A stretch of 64,000 nucleotides of DNA from Oscillatoriaceae cyanobacterium M7585_C2015_266 (GCA_015295835.1 DVEG01000005.1:186001-250000); one strand, 5' to 3'; shown: positions 40,200-50,110, counted from the stretch's first letter. The notes: generated from the letters alone by a model not told the origin. Program-made: numbers and translations.

Positions 40200-41333
40200 T
40201 TACAAAATTTTTTCGTAAATACGATAAGTTTTATAAATTTTGCCACCAGCTGCTTCTATCAACTTGCGAGAGGAAAAATTATCTTCCCAAACCCAAGATA
40301 GCTCAGCGCGTTTGTAGGGTTTGCCCTTGACGCCGCGCATCCCTAAATAAATTAGAGCCAGGGGCACCATTTTACTGCGATATTCAGGTAGGGAACAAAT
40401 GGCGATGACACGCCCTTGATTTATCTGACGGCGAAACCATATAAACTTAAGTATTCCTAATAAGTTAAGTTTTCCGCCGACGTGTTTAAGGGGAATGTTG
40501 TAGTCTGGTAAACCCATAAAAAAGCCTATCATTTTGCCGTTGTATTCTGCGATGGGGAAGACATCGGGATCTACTAATTGCTGGAGGGCTTTTGCTTCTT
40601 CGAGAAATTCAGCTAAACTACGGGGTGTAGAACTCCAATTATTGGCAAATGCTTTGTTAAATAGGTGATAGAGGCTGATACAATCTTGCTCGAATTCTTT
40701 GCCTTTTGTTCGCAGGGGGCGGAAGGTGACGCCTGATTGGCAAGCAATTCGATAGGCTTTTTCAAATTCTGGGGGTAAGGATTTATCTAGGGGGAAATTA
40801 TAAGCAAATGCATCTTTAGCTTTATACCAACCGCAGCGCTCGACAAATTCTGGGTAGTAGGGGGGGTTGTAAGGCATCATTACAAGCGGAGGGGAATCAA
40901 AACCATCGACTAAAAATAGACAATTATTGTGAGTGGATATATCTATTGGTCCTCGTGCTATAGTAATGCCGCGCTCGCGTAACCACTGGCAAGCTGTTTC
41001 TAAAAGAGCTTGTGCGACTTGAAAATTTTCAATGCATTCAAAGAATCCAAAAATACCGATATTTTTACCTTCTTTTTCGCTTAGGCGAGGATTAATAGCA
41101 GCGACAATGCGCCCTAATGGTTGACTATCTGCGGAGATGGCAATAAATTGCTGAAGTTCGCCATACTGAAAAAAGGGATTGCTGGGGGCAAATTGCTTGG
41201 CAATATTGCTGCGCAATGGTGGCACCCAGTTTGGATCATGGGAATAGACTCGTGTAGGCACATCCAAGAATATTTCCCTGTCTGCTGCTGTTGTGACTGG
41301 GCGAATTTGAATGGTTGTTTCTTGGTTGTTCAC
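40200..41333 (-). CDS. GNAT-type acyltransferase, candidate bacterial ceramide synthase
   Basis: A 377-residue protein of the GNAT superfamily, longer than simple acetyltransferases. Typical text of the long family: YSHDPNWVPPLRSNIAKQF, GIFGFFECIENFQVAQALLE, ITIARGPIDISTHNNCLFLV, MMPYNPPYYPEFVERCGW, and a C-terminal acyl-CoA binding-like region ending AELSWVWEDNFSSRKLIEAA. The start is GTG 41333. It lies between the alpha-oxoamine synthase (80 bases before) and the SDR (22 bases after). The bacterial ceramide synthase bCerS is a GNAT-superfamily protein, so N-acylation of a sphingoid-type amine is the inferred job. No experiment on this subgroup is known to me. Confidence 0.78.
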   Translation of the reverse strand: MNNQETTIQIRPVTTAADREIFLDVPTRVYSHDPNWVPPLRSNIAKQFAPSNPFFQYGELQQFIAISADSQPLGRIVAAINPRLSEKEGKNIGIFGFFECIENFQVAQALLETACQWLRERGITIARGPIDISTHNNCLFLVDGFDSPPLVMMPYNPPYYPEFVERCGWYKAKDAFAYNFPLDKSLPPEFEKAYRIACQSGVTFRPLRTKGKEFEQDCISLYHLFNKAFANNWSSTPRSLAEFLEEAKALQQLVDPDVFPIAEYNGKMIGFFMGLPDYNIPLKHVGGKLNLLGILKFIWFRRQINQGRVIAICSLPEYRSKMVPLALIYLGMRGVKGKPYKRAELSWVWEDNFSSRKLIEAAGGKIYKTYRIYEKIL

Positions 41334-41413
41334 TTGACTTGAGTGCGATTTATTTTACAGAAGAAAGAGTAAAACGGGGAGACGTTCACTTTTAGTTTTG
41401 AATTCTAAACTGA

Positions 41414-42694
41414 TTAGGCGCTAATAGTAGATTTGTAGAGTACATCTCGGGTAGAAACCATGGCGGCGATTAAGCAATCCATTTCTTCTTTTGTATGGAG
41501 AGCGTTAACGGTAATTCGCAGACGGGGTTTAGCGATAAACCAGATGGGAGAAACCCAAATCCCGTGTTGTTCCATGAGCTGTCGGGCAAATATTTTGGGA
41601 TTAAGTTCTGGGGGCAAAATAACGGGGATGACATTGGTTTCACCAATAATAGTGAAGCCTTGTTCGAGGAGACGCGCTCGCAAATATTTAGTATTTTCTT
41701 GCAGGGTTTTCACCAATTCGGGACGCTGGCGGAGTTGACGGATACTTTCGAGAGCGGCTGCTGCTTGGGGTGGGGAGAGGGAGATAGTGCCGATGGAAGT
41801 GGGAGAGACATTTAACAGCGGGATGAGTTCAGCAACGTGAGAGCTGATGGCAGCGCCGGCAGAGGCTGCAAATTTAGAGAAAGTGGTCATAATTAGGGGA
41901 ACGATGCCTTTTTCGATCGCCTGTTGGGGCAGAATACCGAAGTGTTCGTAAATGCCCCTACCGGTAGCACCGAGGGCTCCGGAAGCGTGGGCTTCATCCA
42001 TGACTAAGACACTGCCATCATAGGGTTGCATCACTTCGATCATATCGGGCAGGGGGGCGATATCTCCATCCATTGAGAAGACGGCATCGGAAATTACCAT
42101 AATCCGATCGCCTGCACGCACAAAGCGGCGCAACTTGCGAGCTAAATCTTCGACATCGCAGTGGCGGTAGGCGCGCACGCGCACACGGGGGCTATAGCCG
42201 AATAATTTACCGGAACGGGTGCCGGCATTAGCGATCGCTGATATGATACAACCGTGATTAAGGACATCAGAGAGAATCAGGGTCTCGCGGGTGTGGTGAA
42301 ACCCTGGTACAGGAATTGCTAAGTGGCAGAAGGCGTCCATCAGGGCTTGCATTGCCATCCATGCATTAATAAACAGCTGAGTGTAAGGCAGATGCTTGAA
42401 TGCCGAGATTTCTGCCTCTAACTCTCGGTGCAAGTCGATGCGCCCGCTCAATACTGAGCAGGAACTGTTTGAGGTGCCGTACCGGAGAATAGCATCTATC
42501 GCCGCTTGTTTAACGGCTTGTTCCTGAACCATTCCCAAGATATCATTTGTGCAGAAAGTCAGAACTGTTCTGCGCTTACCGGTTGCCGCCTCTTCAATCT
42601 CGACTAAATTTCTATTTTTTTGATGACAAATATACTCATCGGGATTGAGCCCGCTCTCATACCAGCGCTGGACGTACTCTTTGACAACTTGCAC
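41414..42694 (-). CDS. Alpha-oxoamine synthase family enzyme (serine palmitoyltransferase / KBL type)
   Basis: A 426-residue PLP enzyme that joins an acyl thioester to an amino acid with loss of CO2. The PLP Lys is in TTFSKFAASAGAAI (about residue 274), VMDEAHASGALGATGRG carries the Asp and His that hold PLP, and SDVLNHGC carries the stacking His (NHGC instead of the usual NHAS). The opening NRNLVEIEEAATGKRRTVLT and CTNDILGM correspond to the family start. A roughly ten-residue insertion lies before TLILSD. The start is GTG 42694 with AGGAG seven bases upstream. Sequence alone cannot tell serine palmitoyltransferase from 2-amino-3-ketobutyrate ligase or KAPA synthase, but the neighbours (GNAT, SDR) favour a sphingoid or capnoid type product. 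Confidence 0.88.
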   Translation of the reverse strand: MQVVKEYVQRWYESGLNPDEYICHQKNRNLVEIEEAATGKRRTVLTFCTNDILGMVQEQAVKQAAIDAILRYGTSNSSCSVLSGRIDLHRELEAEISAFKHLPYTQLFINAWMAMQALMDAFCHLAIPVPGFHHTRETLILSDVLNHGCIISAIANAGTRSGKLFGYSPRVRVRAYRHCDVEDLARKLRRFVRAGDRIMVISDAVFSMDGDIAPLPDMIEVMQPYDGSVLVMDEAHASGALGATGRGIYEHFGILPQQAIEKGIVPLIMTTFSKFAASAGAAISSHVAELIPLLNVSPTSIGTISLSPPQAAAALESIRQLRQRPELVKTLQENTKYLRARLLEQGFTIIGETNVIPVILPPELNPKIFARQLMEQHGIWVSPIWFIAKPRLRITVNALHTKEEMDCLIAAMVSTRDVLYKSTISA

Positions 42695-42775
42695 GGAAAT
42701 CTCCTCTCAGCTTTTCCTATATTGTCTGCAAACTAGATTACATGGATTGGTATTGGTCAGTTTGGCAGGAGGCCA

Positions 42776-43867
42776 TTACTTCACACAGAGAGACTGAGAG
42801 ATTTTTTCTTGCGATTGAATAGATTCTTGCATATAGTAATCGTATTGCCGCATAATTAACCGCTGGAGGGCGATAATTGCCGGATTGATTTCTACATAGC
42901 GGCGCTCGCGATTAGCCAGATAGCTGCGTTGTTCACTTTCAATCATTTCTATATCTTGGGCGAGAAATCGCCTGAGTACGAAACGTTCCAGAATTTTACT
43001 CAATACTGGTTTAAGTGGATTGAGCAGCCATTGGGGTAGGGGAAGTTTGAAAAAAAACAGGGCAAAGGAGCGGCTTTCAGTTGGCCCCACTGGCAGGCGC
43101 ATCAGGTATAAAGAAGAAACTCCTTCCAGAGAGCTGTAATAGTGTGGATAGCGATATTGTATAGAAATGGTACGGGTTGTCACCTTATTGCCTTTATCGC
43201 TTAAGCCGAGAAATTTAGCGATGCGGCTTTTATAAGAAACTTCATATTCGGCGCACAGGGTAGTTTCGGTTTCTCGCAAGCTTTTGAGTTGGGGGTTAAA
43301 CCACCCTTGTAAATTGCGATGCAGGTAGCCGTGGAAAACGTCCATCGTATTTTCATTACAGATGGAAAAATGCGCCTGGAATTGGGCTGCTAGAGGCACC
43401 ATTAACCATTCGGGCTGATGAAATTCGGGGATTTCTGGCAATGGTACATTGGCTGCTAGGGCGGCATTGCCAGGGAAAATCCAGATGAGGTTATATTTTT
43501 CCTGTACGGGATAGCTGCGGGCTTTGGCGCGGGGAAGTTTTTGTTCGGGGGGAAGGTAAGGAATGTGGACGCATTCGCCGCTGCCGTTGAATTGCCATCC
43601 ATGATAGGGACAAGCGAGGTGGCAGCCCTGGACTTGCCCTTTGTGCAGGGCAACGCCTTTGTGAGGACAAGCATCTTCGAGGGCGTGAAGTTGGCCATTT
43701 TCGTCGCGGTAAACAGCGATCGCTTGCTGCCAAATCATTACAGGCTGTATCTGAGAGGGCAGTAGCTGCGACGCCCAACCGACGGGATACCAGTAATTGG
43801 GATTAATACCGACTTCTCGGATTCGGTTCTGAACTGTCTGGCTTTTTAAAGTTGTAGCCAGTTCCAT
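42776..43867 (-). CDS. Rieske non-heme iron oxygenase
   Basis: A 363-residue oxygenase. The Rieske cluster ligands are CPHKG and CPYHGW (residues about 66-90). The mononuclear iron site is NENTMDVFHGYLHR with Asp and two His. The C-terminal half resembles lipid- or pheophorbide-acting Rieske enzymes more than aromatic dioxygenases, and a segment LPQWLLNPLKPVL could touch a membrane. It is the first gene of the minus-strand operon, 81 bases before the alpha-oxoamine synthase, so it may hydroxylate or desaturate the lipid made there. A reductase partner is not in the window. Confidence 0.85.
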   Translation of the reverse strand: MELATTLKSQTVQNRIREVGINPNYWYPVGWASQLLPSQIQPVMIWQQAIAVYRDENGQLHALEDACPHKGVALHKGQVQGCHLACPYHGWQFNGSGECVHIPYLPPEQKLPRAKARSYPVQEKYNLIWIFPGNAALAANVPLPEIPEFHQPEWLMVPLAAQFQAHFSICNENTMDVFHGYLHRNLQGWFNPQLKSLRETETTLCAEYEVSYKSRIAKFLGLSDKGNKVTTRTISIQYRYPHYYSSLEGVSSLYLMRLPVGPTESRSFALFFFKLPLPQWLLNPLKPVLSKILERFVLRRFLAQDIEMIESEQRSYLANRERRYVEINPAIIALQRLIMRQYDYYMQESIQSQEKISQSLCVK

Positions 43868-43928
43868 TGCTGGTGCCTCTATGTTTATATCTCGGTGATT
43901 ATTTTGCGTTTGAGTGACAGATAAGTCA

Positions 43929-45146
43929 ATGAAATTTAGATTTGAGGTTTGTCTGTCGCCTGGTTATTTCTTATCCTCTACTGCTATGTTGCGCGCTCAC
44001 CGATTATTAATCCTCTTGTCTGCTGGCTCACTTACGACTATGGCGGGGGGCGTCTTTGCTCCTGTTTTGCCGGAAGTAGTTAAACAACTCCACCTCGATC
44101 CTGCTTTAGCAGGAAGTTTAGTAAGTATACATTGTTTAACAATTGCTTTGTTTAGCGCTCCGCTGGGCATTCTTGCTGATCGATTTGGTAGGTTACGGGT
44201 GCTTGTTTTGTCTCTATTATTCTATGCGCTGTTTGGGGTTGCCGGTGCCCAATTTTCTACTTTTTGGCTTCTCTTGGCAACGCGGGCGCTGTTGGGTGTT
44301 GCCAGTGGAGGAATTGCTGCGGCGTCTATGGGATTGCTTGCAAGTTTGTATACTGAACCTGCTCGCACTCAGGCGCTCGCTTATGCTACTAGCACTCTTG
44401 CTCTGGCGGGAATTTTATTTCCTCTTTTAGGTGGCTGGGTGGGTACCATGAATTGGCACTATGTTTTTTATTTGTATGCTGTGGGTGTGCCCCTGGCGCT
44501 GCTGGCTTTATTGATTTTGAAAGAAAAGCAGTCTCAAGAAAACAAAGAAAAAGGGCTTCTATTTAATGGCTCTCAGCTGGCTTTTTTGTTTAAACATTAC
44601 CAAACTTTGCATTTGTTGGTGGCTATAAGCATCTCCTCAGCGATAATGTATGGATTTTTGATTTATGTCCCTTTCTATTTGAAAGCTATTCTGGCATCCA
44701 ATACATTTGTGAATGGAGTTGTCTTGGCATCTACGGCGCTTGGTGCTGCTTTTGTATCGGCTTTGGGAACGAGTCGTTTTATTCAGAAATGGGGTTTTGA
44801 AACTGCGATCGCTTTTGGTTTTGGCTTAATGGCTACTATGTTTATTGCGATCGCTCAATTCTCCCAGCTTATCTTTATTTTACCTGCTGCTTTAATTTTT
44901 GGCGTCGGTTTTGGTTTAGTTTTGCCTAGTCTCTACGCTGCTTTAGCCAATATTGCTCCTGCAGAATTGCGCTCTACTGTCCTCGCCGCCGGCACTGGCT
45001 CAGGATTTTTAGGTCAATTTCTTTCGCCTTTATTTTTGGGACCGATTTTGAGCTTTTTCTCTTTCAAATTTATCTTTTATGCAGTTGCTTGCGTGGCTTT
45101 AGCAACAGGATTATTGTTGTTGCTTCTAGACGCTAAAAATATTTGA
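43929..45146 (+). CDS. Major facilitator superfamily transporter
   Basis: An integral membrane transporter of about 405 residues with twelve predicted helices. The MFS signature between helices 2 and 3 is GILADRFGRLRVLV. The start is uncertain: ATG 43929 is given; GTG 43914 and ATG 43986 are in frame, the last starting close to the first helix. It is divergent from the Rieske operon (60 bases between starts) and convergent with the GH3 gene. Drug or metabolite export is likely from the family; substrate unknown. Confidence 0.88.
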   Translation: MKFRFEVCLSPGYFLSSTAMLRAHRLLILLSAGSLTTMAGGVFAPVLPEVVKQLHLDPALAGSLVSIHCLTIALFSAPLGILADRFGRLRVLVLSLLFYALFGVAGAQFSTFWLLLATRALLGVASGGIAAASMGLLASLYTEPARTQALAYATSTLALAGILFPLLGGWVGTMNWHYVFYLYAVGVPLALLALLILKEKQSQENKEKGLLFNGSQLAFLFKHYQTLHLLVAISISSAIMYGFLIYVPFYLKAILASNTFVNGVVLASTALGAAFVSALGTSRFIQKWGFETAIAFGFGLMATMFIAIAQFSQLIFILPAALIFGVGFGLVLPSLYAALANIAPAELRSTVLAAGTGSGFLGQFLSPLFLGPILSFFSFKFIFYAVACVALATGLLLLLLDAKNI

Positions 45147-45219
45147 GCAAAAATTTTTGGTGTCATATAATAAATATGCACTTTTTCTATAGGAGTAGCG
45201 GGATTTTCAGAGTTGGTTT

Positions 45220-46938
45220 TTAATTTGCGGTTGGCCATTTTATTTCGCGTTCGACGGTTAATCCGGCGAGAAATTGACGATTTTCACTAATATGAGGAAA
45301 TTTTAACTGGGAATCGGGGATGCCGCATTCTATTTGCCGTTGGCGGAGGAGGGCAAAACTACCTGGTGCTAAAATTCTTAGATAGGGTGGGGGGATAGAA
45401 TCTTTGCGAGAAATTTCATAATGGGTATTAGCTTCTTGCAGTAGGCGATCGCATCTTTTTAAAAACTCTTCCGGATTTTCCAGTTTATTCCCTGCTGCCA
45501 ATTCAATATTAATCAAATATCGGGCAGGAAAATCATTCTCAGACAAAGTAATACAAAAATCCTCTAAAGCAATTTTAAACTCCTGCTGTAGAGCTTTCAT
45601 CACCTGTGTCGCATGAGCTTCAGTTGTTTTTTCTGTTGTCGAGGATATTTGCCCTGCCAGTCGATAGCGAAAAACAATTAAAGGTGCTGTATTATAAAAT
45701 CCCAAAACTTCGATTACATCCCCGATATCATACCGGTAGAAACCGGAATAATTCGTCGTGAGTATGCGGTAGCGCTCTCCTACTTTAACTTCAGTAGCGA
45801 GTACAGTTTTGGGATGTTCTTTCTCCCACTGGTTTTCTGGTATAAATTCAAAAAATCCGCTTTCTACTGCTAAAACGCTACCATCTGTATTCACGTCGGG
45901 ATAAATACTGAACATACTCTCAGCCGATGAAAAAACTGCCCCAAAAATAGGCGTATCTCCAAAATATTCTGGGAATCGCTGGAAATAAAAATCTGAAGTG
46001 CCGCCTCTGGCGCTGGCAACAAAAGATAAATAAGGAAAAGCAAGTTTTGGTGTCAATCTTCCTTCGGATTTTAAAATTTCTCGCAATTGACGGGCGCGTT
46101 TGGTATCGGCTGAATGTAAGTGCTCTAATTTATTGCGTAGTTTGGGTTCTATTTCTAACCAGCTTGCTATGGTGCCTTTCTCGATATCTTCGATTAGGCT
46201 TTCGGCATATTTTTCTAAATAATTGCAGGTTCTCAAAATCAGCATGGGAAAGTTGGCGAGCATCCCGCTCATTAATGGCTCACGTAAGGCAAATAATAAG
46301 CAGAGATAATGACGAGCGGCGCTGTCTGCTACTTCTAAGGCTTCGTAAGGATGGGCAAAAAATTGCCGATAGAGGCGTTTATCCATGCGTAGCACCCCTG
46401 CACTGGCAGTACCGAAATCTATTCCTCCATCTGTACGCCCCCAATTTTGTACGGAATTTGTGACGAGTAGTTTACCAAATTTTAATCGCCGTTTCTGTAG
46501 GGCTTCGCTAAGAAATCCTATGCTGGTGAGGGTGGCTTGTCGGATGATATTTTGCGAGCGCCTGGTTGTAGGAATTAATTTTTTCTTTCCCGTCGAGCCA
46601 CTGGTTAATGTCAAGTAAACAACTGGTTCTGCAGTTAGCAAGTTTTGTTCACCTGCTGCTATTCTTTCTAGATATGGTTCGTAGCTGCTATATGGTAGGA
46701 TAGGAATGCGATCGCGAAATTGTTCTATACTTTTTATTTCGTCTATTCTATATTTTCGCCCTATTTCGGTATTCTGATGCGCTTGTAATACATTGTAGAG
46801 AAATTTTTCCTGTACGGCGTCGGTTTTTTTGGTTTGGCGAACGAATTTTGCTTTTGCATGTCTAGCAATAGTCGTGAGTAGAGGAAGTACTAATCCCATT
46901 TTAGATTTTTTTAATTTTTCTAATGTACTATCAAGCAC
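45220..46938 (-). CDS. GH3-family acyl-amide synthetase
   Basis: A 572-residue member of the GH3 family, adenylating enzymes that in plants join acyl acids to amino acids. The ATP-binding signature is LTLTSGSTGKKKLIPTT. Other GH3 text: SSAESMFSIYPDVN, GFFEFIPENQWE, TNYSGFYRYDIGDVIEV. The start is GTG 46938 or ATG 46899. Bacterial GH3 proteins have few known substrates. It lies beside an MFS gene and near a lipid-type operon; an N-acyl amide product is plausible but only inferred. Confidence 0.88.
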   Translation of the reverse strand: MLDSTLEKLKKSKMGLVLPLLTTIARHAKAKFVRQTKKTDAVQEKFLYNVLQAHQNTEIGRKYRIDEIKSIEQFRDRIPILPYSSYEPYLERIAAGEQNLLTAEPVVYLTLTSGSTGKKKLIPTTRRSQNIIRQATLTSIGFLSEALQKRRLKFGKLLVTNSVQNWGRTDGGIDFGTASAGVLRMDKRLYRQFFAHPYEALEVADSAARHYLCLLFALREPLMSGMLANFPMLILRTCNYLEKYAESLIEDIEKGTIASWLEIEPKLRNKLEHLHSADTKRARQLREILKSEGRLTPKLAFPYLSFVASARGGTSDFYFQRFPEYFGDTPIFGAVFSSAESMFSIYPDVNTDGSVLAVESGFFEFIPENQWEKEHPKTVLATEVKVGERYRILTTNYSGFYRYDIGDVIEVLGFYNTAPLIVFRYRLAGQISSTTEKTTEAHATQVMKALQQEFKIALEDFCITLSENDFPARYLINIELAAGNKLENPEEFLKRCDRLLQEANTHYEISRKDSIPPPYLRILAPGSFALLRQRQIECGIPDSQLKFPHISENRQFLAGLTVEREIKWPTAN

Positions 46939-47003
46939 CTCTGGCTGTTTAACAATATACCATATTTTTGTTATTTCTTGTCAACTCCCCCTGATATATT
47001 TGC

Positions 47004-48545
47004 TTACAGCATTGATTTGAGTTTTAAAGCGGCTTCATTCAGTTTTTCTGTGCCGATTTTGGTTTGAATGATGCCGTTTGCGGTTTCGGCTGCTCCCTGG
47101 TTGATGGATGCCATTGCTTCTATTATTTGCTGAATAGCGATCGCTTGTTGTTTTGCTGTCAAAGATATTTGCTGGCAGCTTTCCACTACTTGATTTATTG
47201 CCGCTACTGAATTCTCTTGATTGCTGAGAATAATATTTGCGATCGCCTGGGCGACATTTTTGAACGCCTCTGCTGTTTGTTTAGACATTGCTATACTTTC
47301 TTCTGCTTTTTTCTTTCCTTCATCTGTAACTATTACTGTAGAGCTAATACCGTTTTGAATATCCGTGACAATTGTATTAATTTTATCTGCTGATTCTTTA
47401 CTACGATCAGCTAGTTTACGAATCTCTGCTGCCACGACGCCAAAGCCTTTACCATATTCTCCTGCTCTCACTGCTTCTACTGATGCATTCAGTGCCAGAA
47501 TGTTTGTTTGATTGGCAATATCGCTAACTAAATTTATGATTTTCCCAATTTGACTCGCTTGCTGATTTAATCGTATTATTTGTTCATAAATTTCTTCTAC
47601 TTTTTCTTTCAATGTAGATATTTTTTCCAGTGTTTCCTTTACAGATTGTGTGCCTTCTTCTGCAAGAGATAAGACTTTATTTGCCCCGGCAGTTGAGGAT
47701 TCTGCTAGTTTTAAAAGCTGGCGGGCATTAGCGGCTGATGATTCGGCTTGCTCGGCTGCATGGCGAGATGATGCTCCCAATTCATCCATTGTGGAGGTTG
47801 TTTGATGTACCGAAGTTGCCTGTAGGTTTGCCGTTCGCTCTTGCTGGGCAATTGTGGCTGCAATTTCCATTGAAGAGCTGGAAATTGCGTTTGTTGCTTG
47901 GTTAATTGTGTTGGCAATTCCTGAAGAAATCAATAAAGCGATCACAACTGCTAGCACTATTAACAATACTGTTCCTAAAATTAGCGCCGTCAGTAAAAAA
48001 TTTAACGCTCGCTGAGTCTGAATCGATTTTTCTTTCAGTAATTCTATTTGTATATTATCAAAATCTTTTACTAACCGATCAAATTTCTTTACAAACAGAT
48101 TATCAGTTCCCGATTTAAATAAATTAATCGCTTTTTCTTTTTTTCCTTTTTTTATCAAATCAATTATAATTTTCCCGTGTATTTCATATTCATTTATAAT
48201 TTCATTTATCTCATCTAAACGTTGTTTTTTTTCTTGTTGGTCATTTAGCAATTCATTTATTTTTTTTATCGATTTATGTACAAAATATAAATTTCTTTCA
48301 AATTCTCTAACAAACATTTCATTTTTATCCACCAAATAACCGCGCACACTGCGGATTATTCCTTGCACTCCATAAGCCATTTGATTTGTCTCATTCAGTA
48401 CTGATTGAACTCTATCTACTTCTTCAAATGTTTGGAATACCTTATTGGCTGTTGCATAGGCTAGCCCTGCCATACCCAGGTATAATATCACCGGCATGGC
48501 ATATCCCATCAACATTTTACTTTTCAGATTTAGTTGTTTAAACAT
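47004..48545 (-). CDS. Methyl-accepting chemotaxis protein
   Basis: A 513-residue transducer. There are two membrane helices (about 10-30 and 188-212) around a helical periplasmic domain of CHASE3 type (residues 35-185). The long cytoplasmic coiled coil has the conserved hairpin tip [20 protein letters not shown] and [20 protein letters not shown]. No HAMP domain is obvious. No CheA, CheW or CheY genes are adjacent, so it is an orphan; in filamentous cyanobacteria such proteins serve gliding or phototaxis. AAGGAAAA precedes the ATG. It is AT-rich compared with the neighbours. Confidence 0.93.
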   Translation of the reverse strand: MFKQLNLKSKMLMGYAMPVILYLGMAGLAYATANKVFQTFEEVDRVQSVLNETNQMAYGVQGIIRSVRGYLVDKNEMFVREFERNLYFVHKSIKKINELLNDQQEKKQRLDEINEIINEYEIHGKIIIDLIKKGKKEKAINLFKSGTDNLFVKKFDRLVKDFDNIQIELLKEKSIQTQRALNFLLTALILGTVLLIVLAVVIALLISSGIANTINQATNAISSSSMEIAATIAQQERTANLQATSVHQTTSTMDELGASSRHAAEQAESSAANARQLLKLAESSTAGANKVLSLAEEGTQSVKETLEKISTLKEKVEEIYEQIIRLNQQASQIGKIINLVSDIANQTNILALNASVEAVRAGEYGKGFGVVAAEIRKLADRSKESADKINTIVTDIQNGISSTVIVTDEGKKKAEESIAMSKQTAEAFKNVAQAIANIILSNQENSVAAINQVVESCQQISLTAKQQAIAIQQIIEAMASINQGAAETANGIIQTKIGTEKLNEAALKLKSML

Positions 48546-48774
48546 TGTTATTTTCCTTTTTTAATTTCAAAAATTATTACTCCTCAATATTCTATCATTG
48601 TTATTAAATTTATATATTAAATTTTAAATAAAAATTTATATTTTCATAGGTATAATAAATGTATAAACTTAGATTAATTATATTTTTAAAATGCCAGCAA
48701 TGCAAGAGTTTAGAAATTAATTTAAGCTAGTCTTTCAATTTTAGTTTTTATCCGTGTGAATTGACAATCAAATA

Positions 48775-49326
48775 TCACCACTGATATCGTTTCAAAATTT
48801 CTTGCGGATCGAGAGAAGTAGTAGGTTTAATTTCTGAGGATGCACTGGTTTGAGAGCGGGAAGAGTAAATGTCTGGCGACGGTTGATTGGGTTGACTGGT
48901 TGTCGTTTGGGTGAGATATTCTAATTGAGCAGCGATCGCTTGTACAGATTGTTCCAAAGTCAGAATCTGACCTTGAAGTTGCAGCATTGCTGCAATAATC
49001 CCCTTAATATCCTGACTGCCTTGAATTTTTTGAGCTTCTTGATTTAAATGGGCGATATCTTCTCTGAGGGCATCTACACGCTCCTCCGTCAAATTTTTAA
49101 CACTAGCGAGTTTTTGATCAAGCTGGCTGATTAAACTAGCGAGCGACTGTCGGCTGACTTGCTCCCAGCGGTAACGATTGAACAGATTCAGCAGTAACGA
49201 CAGCGATAGTGGCACAGCTGCATAAATGACTTGCTGCGAAATCACGGCTGCCACTGAGCCTACCACAGCACCGATTAGAGATAAATATTCAGCTATCTCT
49301 AGCCCATCAAGATTATTTGCTTTCAT
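48775..49326 (-). CDS. Membrane-anchored coiled-coil protein
   Basis: A 183-residue cyanobacterial protein. Two close hydrophobic segments (about residues 12-50) lead into a coiled coil (about 55-140, LISQLDQKLASVKNLTEERV) and a Ser/Thr/Gln-rich disordered part that ends in a conserved-looking DPQEILKRYQW. No enzymatic motif. Role unknown; the plan suggests a structural or scaffolding protein at the membrane. Confidence 0.7.
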   Translation of the reverse strand: MKANNLDGLEIAEYLSLIGAVVGSVAAVISQQVIYAAVPLSLSLLLNLFNRYRWEQVSRQSLASLISQLDQKLASVKNLTEERVDALREDIAHLNQEAQKIQGSQDIKGIIAAMLQLQGQILTLEQSVQAIAAQLEYLTQTTTSQPNQPSPDIYSSRSQTSASSEIKPTTSLDPQEILKRYQW

Positions 49327-49546
49327 GGTGGAGTTTACAAGGATTTTAGATTTTTTAGATTTAAGAGCAGAAGAGCGCTAAACTTTTTATATGCAAATTT
49401 ATAGTAAAATGCCATGAAACGCTTGGAGAAAATGCCAAGATATCAGTTAGCCTCATCCATTAAACCAGGGAAAAATGGCAAAATATCTCAGGAGTTATAA
49501 AAACCGGGTTTGTCAAGGGCATGAGTATCCCAAGTGAGGAGGCTTG

Positions 49547-50029
49547 ATGATTGCGATCGCTTATTTTATCGCCGCTTTTATTTTGGCTAGTCTAGTAGAA
49601 TACTGGATACACCGACTGATGCACGCTAATCCCCGCATCGGCGAACGCCATCGGGATCACCACCGCCGCAATCAAGGGCAAGGGGTAATCTGGGAATTTC
49701 GGGATTACCTAAAAGGCAGCTTCGTAGTTATGTGCCTAATGTTTTTCCACTCTTTCCAGGCAGGCTGCGGTTGGTTTCTCGGTGGGCTAGTGTATGCAGC
49801 TTTTTCTGCCTATGCCCATCAGCTCCAGCACGATAACCCAAAGAAATGTTTCTGGATGAAAATGCCCGTACATTATGTACATCACAAATATAATATGTGG
49901 CACCATAACTTTGGGCTGGCAGTAGATTGGTGGGATCGTGTATTTGGCACTTATAAGTTAGTGGAATGGCAAGAAACCTCAGAAATCGATGAGAGCGAGC
50001 GCAGTTTCTGGCAACTGCGCTGGTGGTAG
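49547..50029 (+). CDS. Fatty acid hydroxylase superfamily protein
   Basis: A 160-residue membrane di-iron protein. Start ATG 49547 with GAGGAGG four to five bases upstream. The histidine clusters of the fatty acid hydroxylase / sterol desaturase superfamily are present: HRLMH, RHRDHH, HQLQH and HYVHHKYNMWHHN. It is shorter than eukaryotic Scs7 or Sur2 and closer in size to bacterial CrtZ-like enzymes. It heads a plus-strand operon with a DUF962/Mpo1-like gene and an amidohydrolase. Hydroxylation of a lipid acyl or sphingoid chain is inferred; a carotenoid substrate is the alternative. Confidence 0.85.
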   Translation: MIAIAYFIAAFILASLVEYWIHRLMHANPRIGERHRDHHRRNQGQGVIWEFRDYLKGSFVVMCLMFFHSFQAGCGWFLGGLVYAAFSAYAHQLQHDNPKKCFWMKMPVHYVHHKYNMWHHNFGLAVDWWDRVFGTYKLVEWQETSEIDESERSFWQLRWW

Positions 50030-50110
50030 AAATTGAATAGCCGCTCGCCCTTTCCGCTTTCAGGTTGCAAATGCTACCTTTCCTCAGATATCAGTAATAG
50101 GAGATTCGTC

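Noticed and set aside
42000-42694. The alpha-oxoamine synthase as a biotin gene (bioF)
   Set aside because: No other biotin genes are adjacent; the neighbours are an acyltransferase and an SDR, so bioF is not assigned although it cannot be excluded from sequence alone.
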